DNA from: UBA961 sp049317525
GTDB taxonomy: Bacteria; Bacteroidota; Ignavibacteria; Kapaibacteriales; UBA961
Assembly (NCBI GenBank): GCA_049317525.1
Contig: JBMOIC010000004.1
Coordinates: forward strand, 57,137-121,136
Length of the DNA stretch: 64,000 bases
Reading direction: 5' to 3'
Below the pieces are notes generated by a model, which was not told where the DNA came from, ran no database searches, and worked only from the letters and a program-made list of their open reading frames with translations. Below, one piece after another: positions 54,533-63,831 of the stretch. A program made the position numbers and the translations under genes. How positions within the stretch are numbered: the first letter of the stretch is position 1; each line of letters starts with the position of its first letter.

Positions 54533-55235
54533 TATGTACATCCATAGAAGTATAGAGATATTCTGCTATTTTTAAATCTTGTTTAGTAGTTATCTTCATC
54601 ATTATTTCATTACCATCTACTGTAGAAATAGGAAATTTACAGAGTTCAAAAAGGCTAGCATCATCGGTATAAACAGATGTTTTATAATGTAAATCTAAAG
54701 CATTTTTATAGAGCCGATATGAAAATACTTGTGGAGTTTGTGCAGAAAAAAGTATATGTCTTGGTATCGTTTCACTTACTAAATTATCTTGAACAATTTT
54801 CATTGTGTCTTTACATGCTAATACTGGAATACAAGCGCCATGGATTCGTGTTTTATCAATAAGATTCTTAATAATATCGATAGGAACAAATGGTCTGGCT
54901 GCATCATGAATCAAAATCACATCTGAATCTTGCACCAAAGGATGATGAAAAGCAGCATTGATGGAATCTTTTCTTTCATGGCCGCCTTCTACGACGGCAT
55001 TTGTATCTTCAAATCCAGATCTATCCAGAATATCTTGAACAGTTTCAAACCAATCTAAATCGCAAGCAATGATACATGCATATTCATCAATAGGATATGC
55101 AGAAATCCCTTTGAAAAGAGAATGAACTGCATGTTCAAGGATCATAATTTTATCTATTCGTAGATATTGTTTAGGAATAGTTCCTCCTAAACGGAGTCCT
55201 TTGCCAGCAGCAGGTATAATGCACGTAATTTTCAT
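54522..55235 (-). CDS. ispD: 2-C-methyl-D-erythritol 4-phosphate cytidylyltransferase
   Basis: 237 residues from the ATG at 55235. The nucleotide-binding IPAAGKGLRLGGTIPKQY, the VILIHDAARPFVP segment and TDDASLFE are the MEP cytidylyltransferase signatures. It acts in the non-mevalonate isoprenoid pathway. A terminator for nuoD lies just upstream; the RmlD-like gene overlaps its 3' end. No ispF is adjacent. Confidence 0.94.
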   Translation of the reverse strand: MKITCIIPAAGKGLRLGGTIPKQYLRIDKIMILEHAVHSLFKGISAYPIDEYACIIACDLDWFETVQDILDRSGFEDTNAVVEGGHERKDSINAAFHHPLVQDSDVILIHDAARPFVPIDIIKNLIDKTRIHGACIPVLACKDTMKIVQDNLVSETIPRHILFSAQTPQVFSYRLYKNALDLHYKTSVYTDDASLFELCKFPISTVDGNEIMMKITTKQDLKIAEYLYTSMDVHNGD

Positions 55236-55257
55236 AGTAGAATATATATACAAAAAA

Positions 55258-55277
55258 GGCAGACATCACTGTCTGCC
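55258..55277 (-). terminator. Rho-independent terminator after nuoD
   Basis: GGCAGACA and TGTCTGCC form an 8-bp perfect stem with a TCAC loop. Read on the minus strand the hairpin is followed by TTTTTTG. It closes nuoD and separates it from ispD. Confidence 0.85.
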
Positions 55278-55298
55278 CTTGTAAAAAAGCATTAAAGA

Positions 55299-56576
55299 TT
55301 ATTTATCTGCTTCGCCCATCACTGGATCTACAGAACCAATAATTGCCACGATATCAGATATCATAGAACCTTCAGACATAAATTTGAGTCCTTGAAGATT
55401 AGATGATGACGGTGAGCGTATCTTTAATTTCCATGGATGACCTGTTCCATCAGAAACGATAAAGAATCCTAGTTCACCTTTTGGGCTTTCTATAGCAGTA
55501 TATGTTTCACCTTTAGGTGGCATAGCACCAAAATTAATCAACATAAAATCATTGATTAACTCTTCCATTTTTGTGTAAACTCTTGCTTTATTTGGTAATA
55601 CATGTTTAGGATCATCTGCCTGTATAGGGCCTTTAGGCATATTATCTAACACTTGATGTATAATTTTTATTGATTCTCTCATCTCATTCACACGAACTAT
55701 ATATCGTGCCCAAGTATCACCATCTGCATGAGTAATTACATCAAAATCTAATTGATCATATACAAAATAAGGTTCATCTCTTCTTAAATCGCTATTAACA
55801 CCAGAACCCCGTAAGCAAGGACCGGTTAAACCCAATTGTATAGCTTTATCAGCGGGCATATATCCAACACCAGCTAAACGCTCGATAAAAATTCTATTTC
55901 TATTTACTAATGATTCAAATTTCTTTAATTGAGCAGGAAAGGCATTTGTCCATTCACGAATCATTTTTAATGTGTCTGGACTGATATCATTAGCAATGCC
56001 ACCAATTCTAGAAAAACTTGTTGTGAAACGTGCTCCACTTATAAGTTCAAAGATATCATATAGTTTTTCTCTTTCGGTAAATGTCCACAAAAACAATGTT
56101 AATGCACCAACATCCATGCATGTTGCACCCATTGCCATAAGATGTGAACTTATTCTTGCTAATTCACACATCAAAACCCTAATCCATTTTGCTCTATCAG
56201 GAATCTCTAAGCCAATTGCAGTTTCTATAGCATGTGCTATGGCCATATTATTGGACATCGGCGACATATAATCTAATCTATCTGTATGAGGGATAAATTC
56301 ATGATATGTCATTGCTTCTGCTAGTTTTTCATAGCCTCTATGTAAATAACCTAGCTCTGGAACACATTTTACTATTGTTTCACCATCTAATCGTAATAAT
56401 ACTCTTAATACACCATGGGTAGCCGGATGTTGTGGCCCCATATTAAGTATCATTTCATTATCTAAGGGATCCTCAAACACTACGGTAGTATCTTTATCCA
56501 ATAACTGTTTCGTTATTTTATTCTGGCGAACCGTATGAACACGTTCTAAAGCAGCTGTAGGAGTTATTGGTATCAT
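55299..56576 (-). CDS. nuoD: NADH-quinone oxidoreductase subunit D, solitary
   Basis: 425 residues of the 49-kDa subunit. GPQHPATHGVLRVLLRLDGE, ELGYLHRGYEKLAE, DRLDYMSPMSNN and the C-terminal VMGEADK are conserved, including the quinone-site His and Tyr area. Unlike the usual arrangement, no nuoC, nuoB or nuoE is adjacent: it has its own promoter region and a terminator 22 bases past its stop. The subunit forms the quinone-binding part of complex I with NuoB. Confidence 0.94.
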   Translation of the reverse strand: MIPITPTAALERVHTVRQNKITKQLLDKDTTVVFEDPLDNEMILNMGPQHPATHGVLRVLLRLDGETIVKCVPELGYLHRGYEKLAEAMTYHEFIPHTDRLDYMSPMSNNMAIAHAIETAIGLEIPDRAKWIRVLMCELARISSHLMAMGATCMDVGALTLFLWTFTEREKLYDIFELISGARFTTSFSRIGGIANDISPDTLKMIREWTNAFPAQLKKFESLVNRNRIFIERLAGVGYMPADKAIQLGLTGPCLRGSGVNSDLRRDEPYFVYDQLDFDVITHADGDTWARYIVRVNEMRESIKIIHQVLDNMPKGPIQADDPKHVLPNKARVYTKMEELINDFMLINFGAMPPKGETYTAIESPKGELGFFIVSDGTGHPWKLKIRSPSSSNLQGLKFMSEGSMISDIVAIIGSVDPVMGEADK

Positions 56577-56765
56577 ATGTAAATATATAGGGAGATGTAC
56601 TAAATTGTATAGGTAAAATTAAGGAACTTCGGCTGTTTCACCAAAAACAAGTTTATTAGTTGTCTTAATTTATATGATTATTATTAGCAATTAATATTAA
56701 TACGAATTACAACAATTGTATTCCTTACTTTTGCATAATCTTCATTGTATAATAAACATCCATTT
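56577..56765. other. Divergent intergenic region between nuoD and a T9SS cargo gene
   Basis: 189 bases without a plausible gene. TACTTTTG at 56726-56733 matches TAnnTTTG for the plus-strand gene, without an obvious -33. A parS-like stretch at 56634-56649 matches 13 of 16 bases of TGTTTCACGTGAAACA but lacks the central CGTG, so I do not call it parS. Confidence 0.45.
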
Positions 56766-58832
56766 ATGATGTCCCACATTGTTATTTCAATACTAACTTT
56801 TATATGTATGTCACCTGTTGTTTTTTCACAAAATAAAGGTGAACAAAGAAGAACTACAGATATTGGAAATATACGATTATCAGTTAGTAGTTTTGGTACT
56901 ATCGGAAATGGATTTGCTGGATGGCCCAAGACAAATTCTTGTGAATATCCCAGAGGTAGTGGAATAGAAAACCTATTCATTGGTGGATTATGGATTGGAG
57001 GTATCAAAGATTTTTCAGGCAATAAAGTAAAGGCTGTTTCTACGGCTGCAGTGGATGTAAATTCTGTTATTAATTTATCACAAGGTTTCGAATTTACTAA
57101 TTCTGATAGTTCATATTTATTGCAGATGTCTTCCCTACCAAATGATTTATATTATACTCCATCAGCAATAAGCCATAGAGATTATACATGCACATTTACA
57201 GATACAAATCTTATAGTTCCTGAGTTAAATCAGAAAATACCCGATCATATCTATCCTCTTGGAGTTCAAGTAAAATTTTCTTCGTATACATGGAATTATC
57301 CATTTGCAGACTATTTCGTTTTACTTACATACTCGATAAAAAATATTACGAATACTCCGATAGATAGTGTATACATTGGTTTTTGGACAGATCTTGTTGT
57401 GAGGAATACAAATTTAAGAGCTCCACGAGGTTCGGACTTTTATAAGGCTGGTGGTAATTCATTAATCGATTCTTTACGTTTAATGTATGAGTGGGATATT
57501 GCGGGTGATAATGGATTTGCTGATAATTATGCCGCTGTGAAAGTTCTTGGTACAGATCCTATTCAAACCAATACATTGTACAATACATGGGCATTTCAAG
57601 ATTCAAAAGGAGATGAATGGTTACAATCTCCACAAAATGATGAAGAAAAATATCGTAGGCTCTCTTCTATATTTTTGAATCAAGTAAGTTTTGCAGAAGC
57701 CTTCAAAGTTATCAATAAAGCTGGAAATAGATCACAATTAATCTCAACAGGGCCTTTTTCTAAAGTTATGCCTGGAGATTCCGTTAATATTGCTTTTGCT
57801 ATTATTTGTGCAAAGAAAAAAGGTGCACCAGAAAGGGATGATGAAGAAACCAGAAAAATATTGGTAAACAATGCTGATTGGGCACAAAGAGCATATAATG
57901 GAACAGATGTTAACGCCAATAATATATTAGATACAAATGAGATTGATTTAAATGGAAATGGAAAAATTGTCCGATATATTTTACCTTCTCCCCCACCTGC
58001 TCCAAAACAAAAAATTATTGTTAAAGATAAAAAAGCATCCTTGTATTGGGCTAATAATGCCGAAAATGCAAAGGATATATTAACTAATAGAAAGAATTTT
58101 GAAGGTTATAGAATTTACTGTTCAAATCCATCTGAGATAAACTCTAATTCAACTGATTTAACGTTAAGAAATAGTTATGATAAACCAGATAATACAATCT
58201 TTTTTGACAATGGATTTGATGATATAAGAATAAAAGATGCTTCTGGTAATCCTTCGGATACCTTGTTTTTTGGTGATTCAACAACTTATACTTATAGATA
58301 TGATTTTACTTCCCTTTTAAATGGTTGGCAATATTCAATTGCACTTACAGCTTTTAGCGATGGAGATATTCAATCAGGATTGCCTTCTTTAGAATCTAGC
58401 TTATTACAAAATGAACTTAGAATTATTCCTGGTACTCAAATAGGTGCATTTGACACAGCACAACAGATAGGAATATTTCCCAATCCATATTATACTTCTG
58501 CTTCTTGGGATGCAAAATCTAATACTGAAAGAGGCCGAAAAATCTATTTCTATAATTTACCTGAACATGCAGAAATATCTATCTATACAGTAAATGGCGA
58601 TAAGATTGCCTCGATGCCACATGATGCTGGAAGTAATGAAGGACAAGATATCCAATGGTTTTCTCAAACGGGAACAACACAAACTACTGCCCCTATTTTT
58701 AGTGGTGGTATTCATGCTTGGGATATCATCACAGATAGTGATCAGGCTTTAGCCTCGGGAATGTATATTGTTAAAGTTGAAAACAAAGAATCTGGTAGAG
58801 TTAAAACTGGTAAATTCATGATAATCAAATAA
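56766..58832 (+). CDS. T9SS-exported surface protein, unknown function
   Basis: 688 residues from the second Met (56766 or 56769; an upstream ATG at 56745 is less good), with a signal peptide ending near PVVFSQ. The N-terminal region contains GIENLFIGGLWIGGIKD and later TYSIKNITNTPIDSVYIGFWTD, a pattern of secreted Bacteroidota proteins. The last 85 residues (IGIFPNPYYTSASWD, ASGMYIVKVENKESG) form a T9SS-type C-terminal sorting domain. No catalytic motif was recognised. It is followed by another T9SS cargo gene 26 bases on. Confidence 0.75.
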   Translation: MMSHIVISILTFICMSPVVFSQNKGEQRRTTDIGNIRLSVSSFGTIGNGFAGWPKTNSCEYPRGSGIENLFIGGLWIGGIKDFSGNKVKAVSTAAVDVNSVINLSQGFEFTNSDSSYLLQMSSLPNDLYYTPSAISHRDYTCTFTDTNLIVPELNQKIPDHIYPLGVQVKFSSYTWNYPFADYFVLLTYSIKNITNTPIDSVYIGFWTDLVVRNTNLRAPRGSDFYKAGGNSLIDSLRLMYEWDIAGDNGFADNYAAVKVLGTDPIQTNTLYNTWAFQDSKGDEWLQSPQNDEEKYRRLSSIFLNQVSFAEAFKVINKAGNRSQLISTGPFSKVMPGDSVNIAFAIICAKKKGAPERDDEETRKILVNNADWAQRAYNGTDVNANNILDTNEIDLNGNGKIVRYILPSPPPAPKQKIIVKDKKASLYWANNAENAKDILTNRKNFEGYRIYCSNPSEINSNSTDLTLRNSYDKPDNTIFFDNGFDDIRIKDASGNPSDTLFFGDSTTYTYRYDFTSLLNGWQYSIALTAFSDGDIQSGLPSLESSLLQNELRIIPGTQIGAFDTAQQIGIFPNPYYTSASWDAKSNTERGRKIYFYNLPEHAEISIYTVNGDKIASMPHDAGSNEGQDIQWFSQTGTTQTTAPIFSGGIHAWDIITDSDQALASGMYIVKVENKESGRVKTGKFMIIK

Positions 58833-58861
58833 ATATATTATTCTCATTTTTTGGAGTATTG

Positions 58862-61015
58862 ATGAAACTTATTTTTACAATTATTATTAGCATATGTACC
58901 TTAACTTCTACAGTTAATGCTCAATCATATGCAAAAAAGTCTGTTAGTGATATCATGAAAATCACTTCAGATTCTTTAGCAGTAGGTTCGATAAATTCTC
59001 CATTGCTTGGCGATACAGTGATTGTAAGAGGTATAGTAACAATTCCCCCTGTAGTTAAATTTCCAGATGATAATCGCAAAATTATGATAGCTGGAAATCG
59101 AAATTATGCCATCTATTTAGCCGATGAAAAAGCTACTGAATATGCAGGAATGCCTGTTATCTGTGATACTAGCAATGCAGCATCAAATTTTATTCGTTTA
59201 AAAGTAGGACAACTCATTGAAGTTCCTGTTCGTATTACTGCTTTCCCTTCTAATAATAAATTAGGTACTTCACAAGGTGAAGTTATTTCTAAGGGCATTG
59301 TAGATTTTATTGATGATGGTATTGCTCTTCCTACTCTACCAAAAGTTAATATTGCAGATTTTCAAACCGGTAAAATAACTGGCCCTAGTTATAATTTAGC
59401 AACTGGTTCAAAATATATAGGAATGAAAGTAGAGTTTACTAATCTTACTGTTGTAAGTGCAGTAAAAAGCAGCAGTCAAAGAACTACTATCATTGTATCA
59501 GACGATCAAGGCAATGAAATGTATATCAGAGATCAGTCTAATTATTTTAGAACAGATGCTGTGCAGTTAACTTCATTTGTAGCACCTACAGATGGTGCAA
59601 AGATATTATCATTAAAAGGATATATCTCTACAAATTCTGCTGGTGGACAACCAATACCATTTATGATTTCTCCTGGTATCCCACAAGATCTAACATTAGA
59701 TATGAGTGCAGCTCCACCAGTATTAACTAGTTGCAGATCTACCAGAGTAAAAGCATTCCCAGCTTCTTCTGAAACCGTGCCTATTGCTATTGGATTACGT
59801 CAAGGAGCAAAACCTATGAGTGCCGTAAATGTAGTATATACTTTTAATGGAGGCACAGCACAAAATGCTATGGCAACAAAAGTAAATGATACTTTATGGA
59901 CAGCCACTATACCTGCTACATCATCAGAAACATTAGTTCGTTGGAAAGTAATTGCAACCGATTCAGCTAATATTACTGTTAAATCACCAATTGGTGATAC
60001 TGCTTATATTTATTATAGAGTTTTAGATCGCACTCCTAAAATATCTGATATTAGAGAGCAGTTTATACCAAATGGCGCATCACAATATGAATCTTATGCT
60101 GTGAAAATTTCTGGAACTGTTATTGCATCTGCATCAGATATTCCAAATGAATTAGCAAATGCACCAAGAGTATATATTCAAGATGATATAAAGCCTTATT
60201 CTGGTATCTATGTTAGAACAACATCTCCAACAAGTGTTGTAAGGGCATTTCCAAGAGGATCTAAAGTAGAAGTAACTGGTATTATTAGAGAAAATTTCGG
60301 TGTTACTTCCTTGGATTCTGTTAAAAACCAAGATGCAAGCTTAGTTTCAACAAATGGTGATATTTATAGTCCTGTTGTAGTAACTACCGATATGTTCGCT
60401 AGAAAAAGACAAGGTGAAACCTCAGCAGAACAATGGGAAAGTATGCTTGTTACATTTAAGGATGTAAAAGTTGCTGATACAAATGCTGATGGTGCTTCAG
60501 ATTTTGGTGAGTTAAATGTAGTGAATGCTTCTGCTTTTGGTACTCCAAATGAATCAATGGCAAAAATGAGAGTAGAAACAGATGATGGATCATCAACATA
60601 TGGAGTGTCACCTAAGTTGAACAAAGTAGTTCTTCAAAAAGGTGCTTCATTAGAATCTTTAACAGGTATTATGTTTTTTAGTTTTGGTAATTATAAATTA
60701 GTGCCAAGAAATAACAATGATATTGTGTTAGGTTCTACTTCTGTTCTCAATGATTCACATGAACAATATGATGTGTCAGTGTATCCAAATCCAGCAAATC
60801 AAAGCGGTACTTTAAGTATTACTTTACCTATATCTTTGAATGCATCAATACAAGTATTTAGCTCACTTGGCACGCTAATGACTACAATACATAATGGATT
60901 TATCAGCGAAGGTAATCATCATTTCTTATTAAGCAATCTTCCTAGTGGATTGTATACAGTAAGAGTACATTCTGAATTTACATCTAAGACATTATCATTT
61001 ATTATAGCACAATAA
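58862..61015 (+). CDS. T9SS-exported protein with paired OB-fold domains
   Basis: 717 residues from ATG 58862 (GGAG 5-8 bases upstream; the TTG just before it is not used). A signal peptide precedes QSYAKK. Two OB-fold-like regions are visible, one around GDTVIVRGIVTIPPVV and a second around YAVKISGTVIASASD to GSKVEVTGIIRE, separated by an Ig-like segment. The tail YDVSVYPNPANQ to LPSGLYTVRVHSEF is a T9SS sorting domain. OB-folds of this type occur beside extracellular nucleases, but no nuclease motif is present. Probably cell-surface nucleic-acid or glycan binding. Confidence 0.75.
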   Translation: MKLIFTIIISICTLTSTVNAQSYAKKSVSDIMKITSDSLAVGSINSPLLGDTVIVRGIVTIPPVVKFPDDNRKIMIAGNRNYAIYLADEKATEYAGMPVICDTSNAASNFIRLKVGQLIEVPVRITAFPSNNKLGTSQGEVISKGIVDFIDDGIALPTLPKVNIADFQTGKITGPSYNLATGSKYIGMKVEFTNLTVVSAVKSSSQRTTIIVSDDQGNEMYIRDQSNYFRTDAVQLTSFVAPTDGAKILSLKGYISTNSAGGQPIPFMISPGIPQDLTLDMSAAPPVLTSCRSTRVKAFPASSETVPIAIGLRQGAKPMSAVNVVYTFNGGTAQNAMATKVNDTLWTATIPATSSETLVRWKVIATDSANITVKSPIGDTAYIYYRVLDRTPKISDIREQFIPNGASQYESYAVKISGTVIASASDIPNELANAPRVYIQDDIKPYSGIYVRTTSPTSVVRAFPRGSKVEVTGIIRENFGVTSLDSVKNQDASLVSTNGDIYSPVVVTTDMFARKRQGETSAEQWESMLVTFKDVKVADTNADGASDFGELNVVNASAFGTPNESMAKMRVETDDGSSTYGVSPKLNKVVLQKGASLESLTGIMFFSFGNYKLVPRNNNDIVLGSTSVLNDSHEQYDVSVYPNPANQSGTLSITLPISLNASIQVFSSLGTLMTTIHNGFISEGNHHFLLSNLPSGLYTVRVHSEFTSKTLSFIIAQ

Positions 61016-61032
61016 AGTAATTGAGTATATTT

Positions 61033-61060
61033 AAGGGTGTTTTCTTATGAGAACACCCTT
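61033..61060 (+). terminator. Rho-independent terminator after the T9SS cargo pair
   Basis: AAGGGTGTTTTC and GAGAACACCCTT pair (one G-U) over a TTAT loop, followed by TCTTTTTAT on the plus strand. It ends the two-gene unit 17 bases past the stop. Confidence 0.85.
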
Positions 61061-61084
61061 TCTTTTTATATTGACTAAGGTAAT

Positions 61085-61966
61085 ATGGGAAATTTAAAAA
61101 AGATACATACTCGATATGCTTTTACCTTTTTATCCCCATGGATAGTAAAACTCCTCGTTTTTTGGATGTATCCCCTTCTTTATGCATTATATCTTAGCTT
61201 TACTAGATATAAATCATTAGGAAATACAACTGAATTTATTGGACTTAATAATTATCAATCAATAATGGTAGATCCATTATTCTGGAAAGCTCTATATAAT
61301 ACTATTCTGTATACTTTGGGTTCAGTTCCAATTGCTACTTCTTTTGCACTTATTTTAGCCGTTTTACTCAATTCAAAACTATCGAAATTCCCATCTTTTT
61401 ACAGGGCAGGTTTGTTCTTACCATCAGTAACATCCATTATTGTTATTACCTTAATCTTTACAAATCTTTATGCTAAAGATGGATATATCAATTCACTATT
61501 CCAGATGATTGGTTTACCACATAGTGAAAAAGGATTTTTGCTTGAAACTTCTACTGCTTTGATGTCTGTAATGGCTATGGATATCTGGCTATCAACAGGA
61601 TATTATATGATGCTTTTTTTAGCAGGACTACAGTCTATTCCTCTTGATATCTATGAATCTGCAGATTTACAAGGGGCTAATGCATTTCAAAAATTGATAA
61701 AGATCACTTTGCCTTTGTTAAAGCCAACTTTAGTCTTTGTTTTAGTAATTGCAACTATTAAATCTTTGCAGATATTCGTAGAAGTTTATACTATGACAAA
61801 AGGTGGCCCTCTTAATTCTACATTAACAGTTGTCTATCTAATTTTTACAAATGCTTTTGAAAAAACAGATGCAATGGGCTATGGAGCTGCTTTGGCATAT
61901 GTTCTGTTTATTGTAATTGCACTATTTTCTTATGCCCAATCTAAACTTGTTAAAAACAATGGATAA
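61085..61966 (+). CDS. ABC transporter permease, MalF/UgpA type, lone
   Basis: 293 residues with six predicted helices. The EAA loop is YESADLQGANAFQKLIKITLPLLKP, followed by helices ending in SYAQSKL. This is the carbohydrate-uptake-1 MalF/UgpA type, which normally pairs with a MalG-type partner, a binding protein and an ATPase. None of these is adjacent here. The gene overlaps the next gene, an acyl-CoA synthetase, by 8 bases. Confidence 0.88.
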   Translation: MGNLKKIHTRYAFTFLSPWIVKLLVFWMYPLLYALYLSFTRYKSLGNTTEFIGLNNYQSIMVDPLFWKALYNTILYTLGSVPIATSFALILAVLLNSKLSKFPSFYRAGLFLPSVTSIIVITLIFTNLYAKDGYINSLFQMIGLPHSEKGFLLETSTALMSVMAMDIWLSTGYYMMLFLAGLQSIPLDIYESADLQGANAFQKLIKITLPLLKPTLVFVLVIATIKSLQIFVEVYTMTKGGPLNSTLTVVYLIFTNAFEKTDAMGYGAALAYVLFIVIALFSYAQSKLVKNNG

Positions 61967-63641
61967 TATCGAATATTCATTAACTGAAAAAATAGCTCAT
62001 GCTAGAAAACTTGATGATAGTCCATTACAGTTAAAAGCAGATTCACTATCATGTTTAATGCATGTTTATTTGCACGATACTCAGCAGGCTTCTTCTCTCT
62101 TTTTAGTTTATTATGATGAATTCAATAATAGAAAACACTATACCTATGCTGAGTTCATATCTGAAGCTAGAAAAACTGCTTCCTACTTAATGCATTGTGG
62201 TATTACAAAGGGTGATACCATTGCTATTGCTGCTCATAATCATTCGGATACCATTGTTCAATATTTTGCTGCATGGATTTTAGGTGCTTGCATTGTACCT
62301 TTAAATATGACAGAAGATGATTCTAGGCTAACGTATATTATCAATAATTCTTTGTCGAAGATTATCTTGTGTAGATCAGAATATAAGGATAGAATTTCCC
62401 AGCTCATCAAAGATTCACATGTCATAAGTATTGAAGTAGATACTGATCAAAAAGACAGTCTTTATGCAGAAAAGATTATATCCATGCCTGAATCTGCTTT
62501 AAGTTTAGAATCTATGTTAGACTGTGAATCCTTGATAGTATATACAAGTGGTACAACTGGGAATCCTAAAGGAGTAGTATTAAACCAACAACAAATGTTA
62601 GCAGATGCCGATAGCATTTCTTCTTGGCATCATATCACTAAAACGACAAAGATGATGTGTGTTTTACCAATTCATCATGTGAATGGATGTATTGTAACCC
62701 ATATTACTCCATTTTATGTTGGAGCTTCTGTTGTGTTAAATAGAAAATTTCAAACAGATATCTTTTTTGAGAGAATTGTTCAAGAGCAAGTTCATATTGT
62801 TTCTGTTGTACCTACACTATTAGCTTTTTTATTGGAATCTGATTTACATGCTGATGCAGCCATCAACAGTGGATTTTCTCATATAATATGTGGAGCTGGC
62901 CCTTTAACATGCGAATTAGCACATGCTTTTGAAAAAAGGTTTTCAATTCCTATTATTCATGGTTATGGATTAAGTGAAACGACATGTTATTCTTGCTTTA
63001 TTCCTTCAGATTTAAGCAAAGATGAACATACTCATTGGATGCAATCTTTTGGATTTCCTAGTATAGGCATTCCATTACCGTGTAATCAAATGGAAATTCA
63101 CGATATGTTTGGAAATTCTTTAGCTGAACATCAAAGAGGTGAAATTGTTATTCGTGGATATAATGTAATGAAGGAATATTATAATGCACTTGAAGCAAAT
63201 GAACAAGCTTTTTCACATGGTTGGTTTAGAAGTGGTGATGAAGGATTTTGGGTAAAAGATTCACATAATAATCCCTATTTTTTTATTACCGGAAGATTAA
63301 AAGAGTTAATTATCAGAGGTGGTGTCAACTTAGCACCATTAGAAATTGATGAAGTTATAGCAAGAGCGCCTGGAGTAAAAGCAGGTATATGTGTAGGTTT
63401 CGTGAATGATTTTTATGGAGAAGAAGTTGGTGCGCTTATTATACCTACACATAAAGATGTAAAAGAAGAAGACATCCTTCAATATTGCTTTCAAAAACTT
63501 CCATTTAGTAAAGCACCAAAATGTATAGTATTTACAGATAAGTTACCTGTAACTTCCACTGGTAAATATCAAAGAAATAAAGCAAAGCATTTATTTGCTC
63601 AATATCAAGGAAAACAATTCAAAAAAATAGTTATTTCATAA
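61959..63641 (+). CDS. AMP-dependent acyl-CoA synthetase/ligase
   Basis: 560 residues from the ATG at 61959, overlapping the permease stop. The A3 motif YTSGTTGNPKGV, A5-like IHGYGLSETTC, SGDEGFW, the hinge TGRLKELIIRGG and A10 KLPVTSTGKYQRNK with the catalytic Lys are all present. This is the ANL superfamily; the acid substrate is unknown, though the overall pattern is close to medium- or long-chain acyl-CoA ligases. Its stop overlaps the convergent lipoprotein gene by 11 bases. Confidence 0.88.
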   Translation: MDNIEYSLTEKIAHARKLDDSPLQLKADSLSCLMHVYLHDTQQASSLFLVYYDEFNNRKHYTYAEFISEARKTASYLMHCGITKGDTIAIAAHNHSDTIVQYFAAWILGACIVPLNMTEDDSRLTYIINNSLSKIILCRSEYKDRISQLIKDSHVISIEVDTDQKDSLYAEKIISMPESALSLESMLDCESLIVYTSGTTGNPKGVVLNQQQMLADADSISSWHHITKTTKMMCVLPIHHVNGCIVTHITPFYVGASVVLNRKFQTDIFFERIVQEQVHIVSVVPTLLAFLLESDLHADAAINSGFSHIICGAGPLTCELAHAFEKRFSIPIIHGYGLSETTCYSCFIPSDLSKDEHTHWMQSFGFPSIGIPLPCNQMEIHDMFGNSLAEHQRGEIVIRGYNVMKEYYNALEANEQAFSHGWFRSGDEGFWVKDSHNNPYFFITGRLKELIIRGGVNLAPLEIDEVIARAPGVKAGICVGFVNDFYGEEVGALIIPTHKDVKEEDILQYCFQKLPFSKAPKCIVFTDKLPVTSTGKYQRNKAKHLFAQYQGKQFKKIVIS

Positions 63642-63831
63642 TGGTATCTTGTTGTTTACCAATAGAATCATACATTTTAGTATTATGTTTTCTAGCAGAA
63701 TCTATTGAAGATCTAAGATACTGAACTCTTCTTTCTCTGGTTTCCCATTTATCTTTTAAGCGCTCACATCCTTGCAGCATCGATATGCTTAGGATACATA
63801 GATAGAATACAATGAGTCGCTTATTTTTCAT
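63631..63831 (-). CDS. Small predicted lipoprotein
   Basis: 66 residues. A short hydrophobic signal leads to the lipobox SMLQGC, so about 45 residues remain after Cys22. The mature part is basic and predicted helical with ERRVQYLRSSIDSARK, a possible coiled coil. Function unknown. Its start overlaps the 3' end of the upstream partial gene by 11 bases, pointing to co-transcription. Confidence 0.65.
   Translation of the reverse strand: MKNKRLIVFYLCILSISMLQGCERLKDKWETRERRVQYLRSSIDSARKHNTKMYDSIGKQQDTIMK

Noticed and set aside
56634..56649. Possible parS site for the ParB of this window
   Set aside because: 13 of 16 bases match TGTTTCACGTGAAACA, but all three mismatches fall in the central part, destroying the palindrome that ParB needs.
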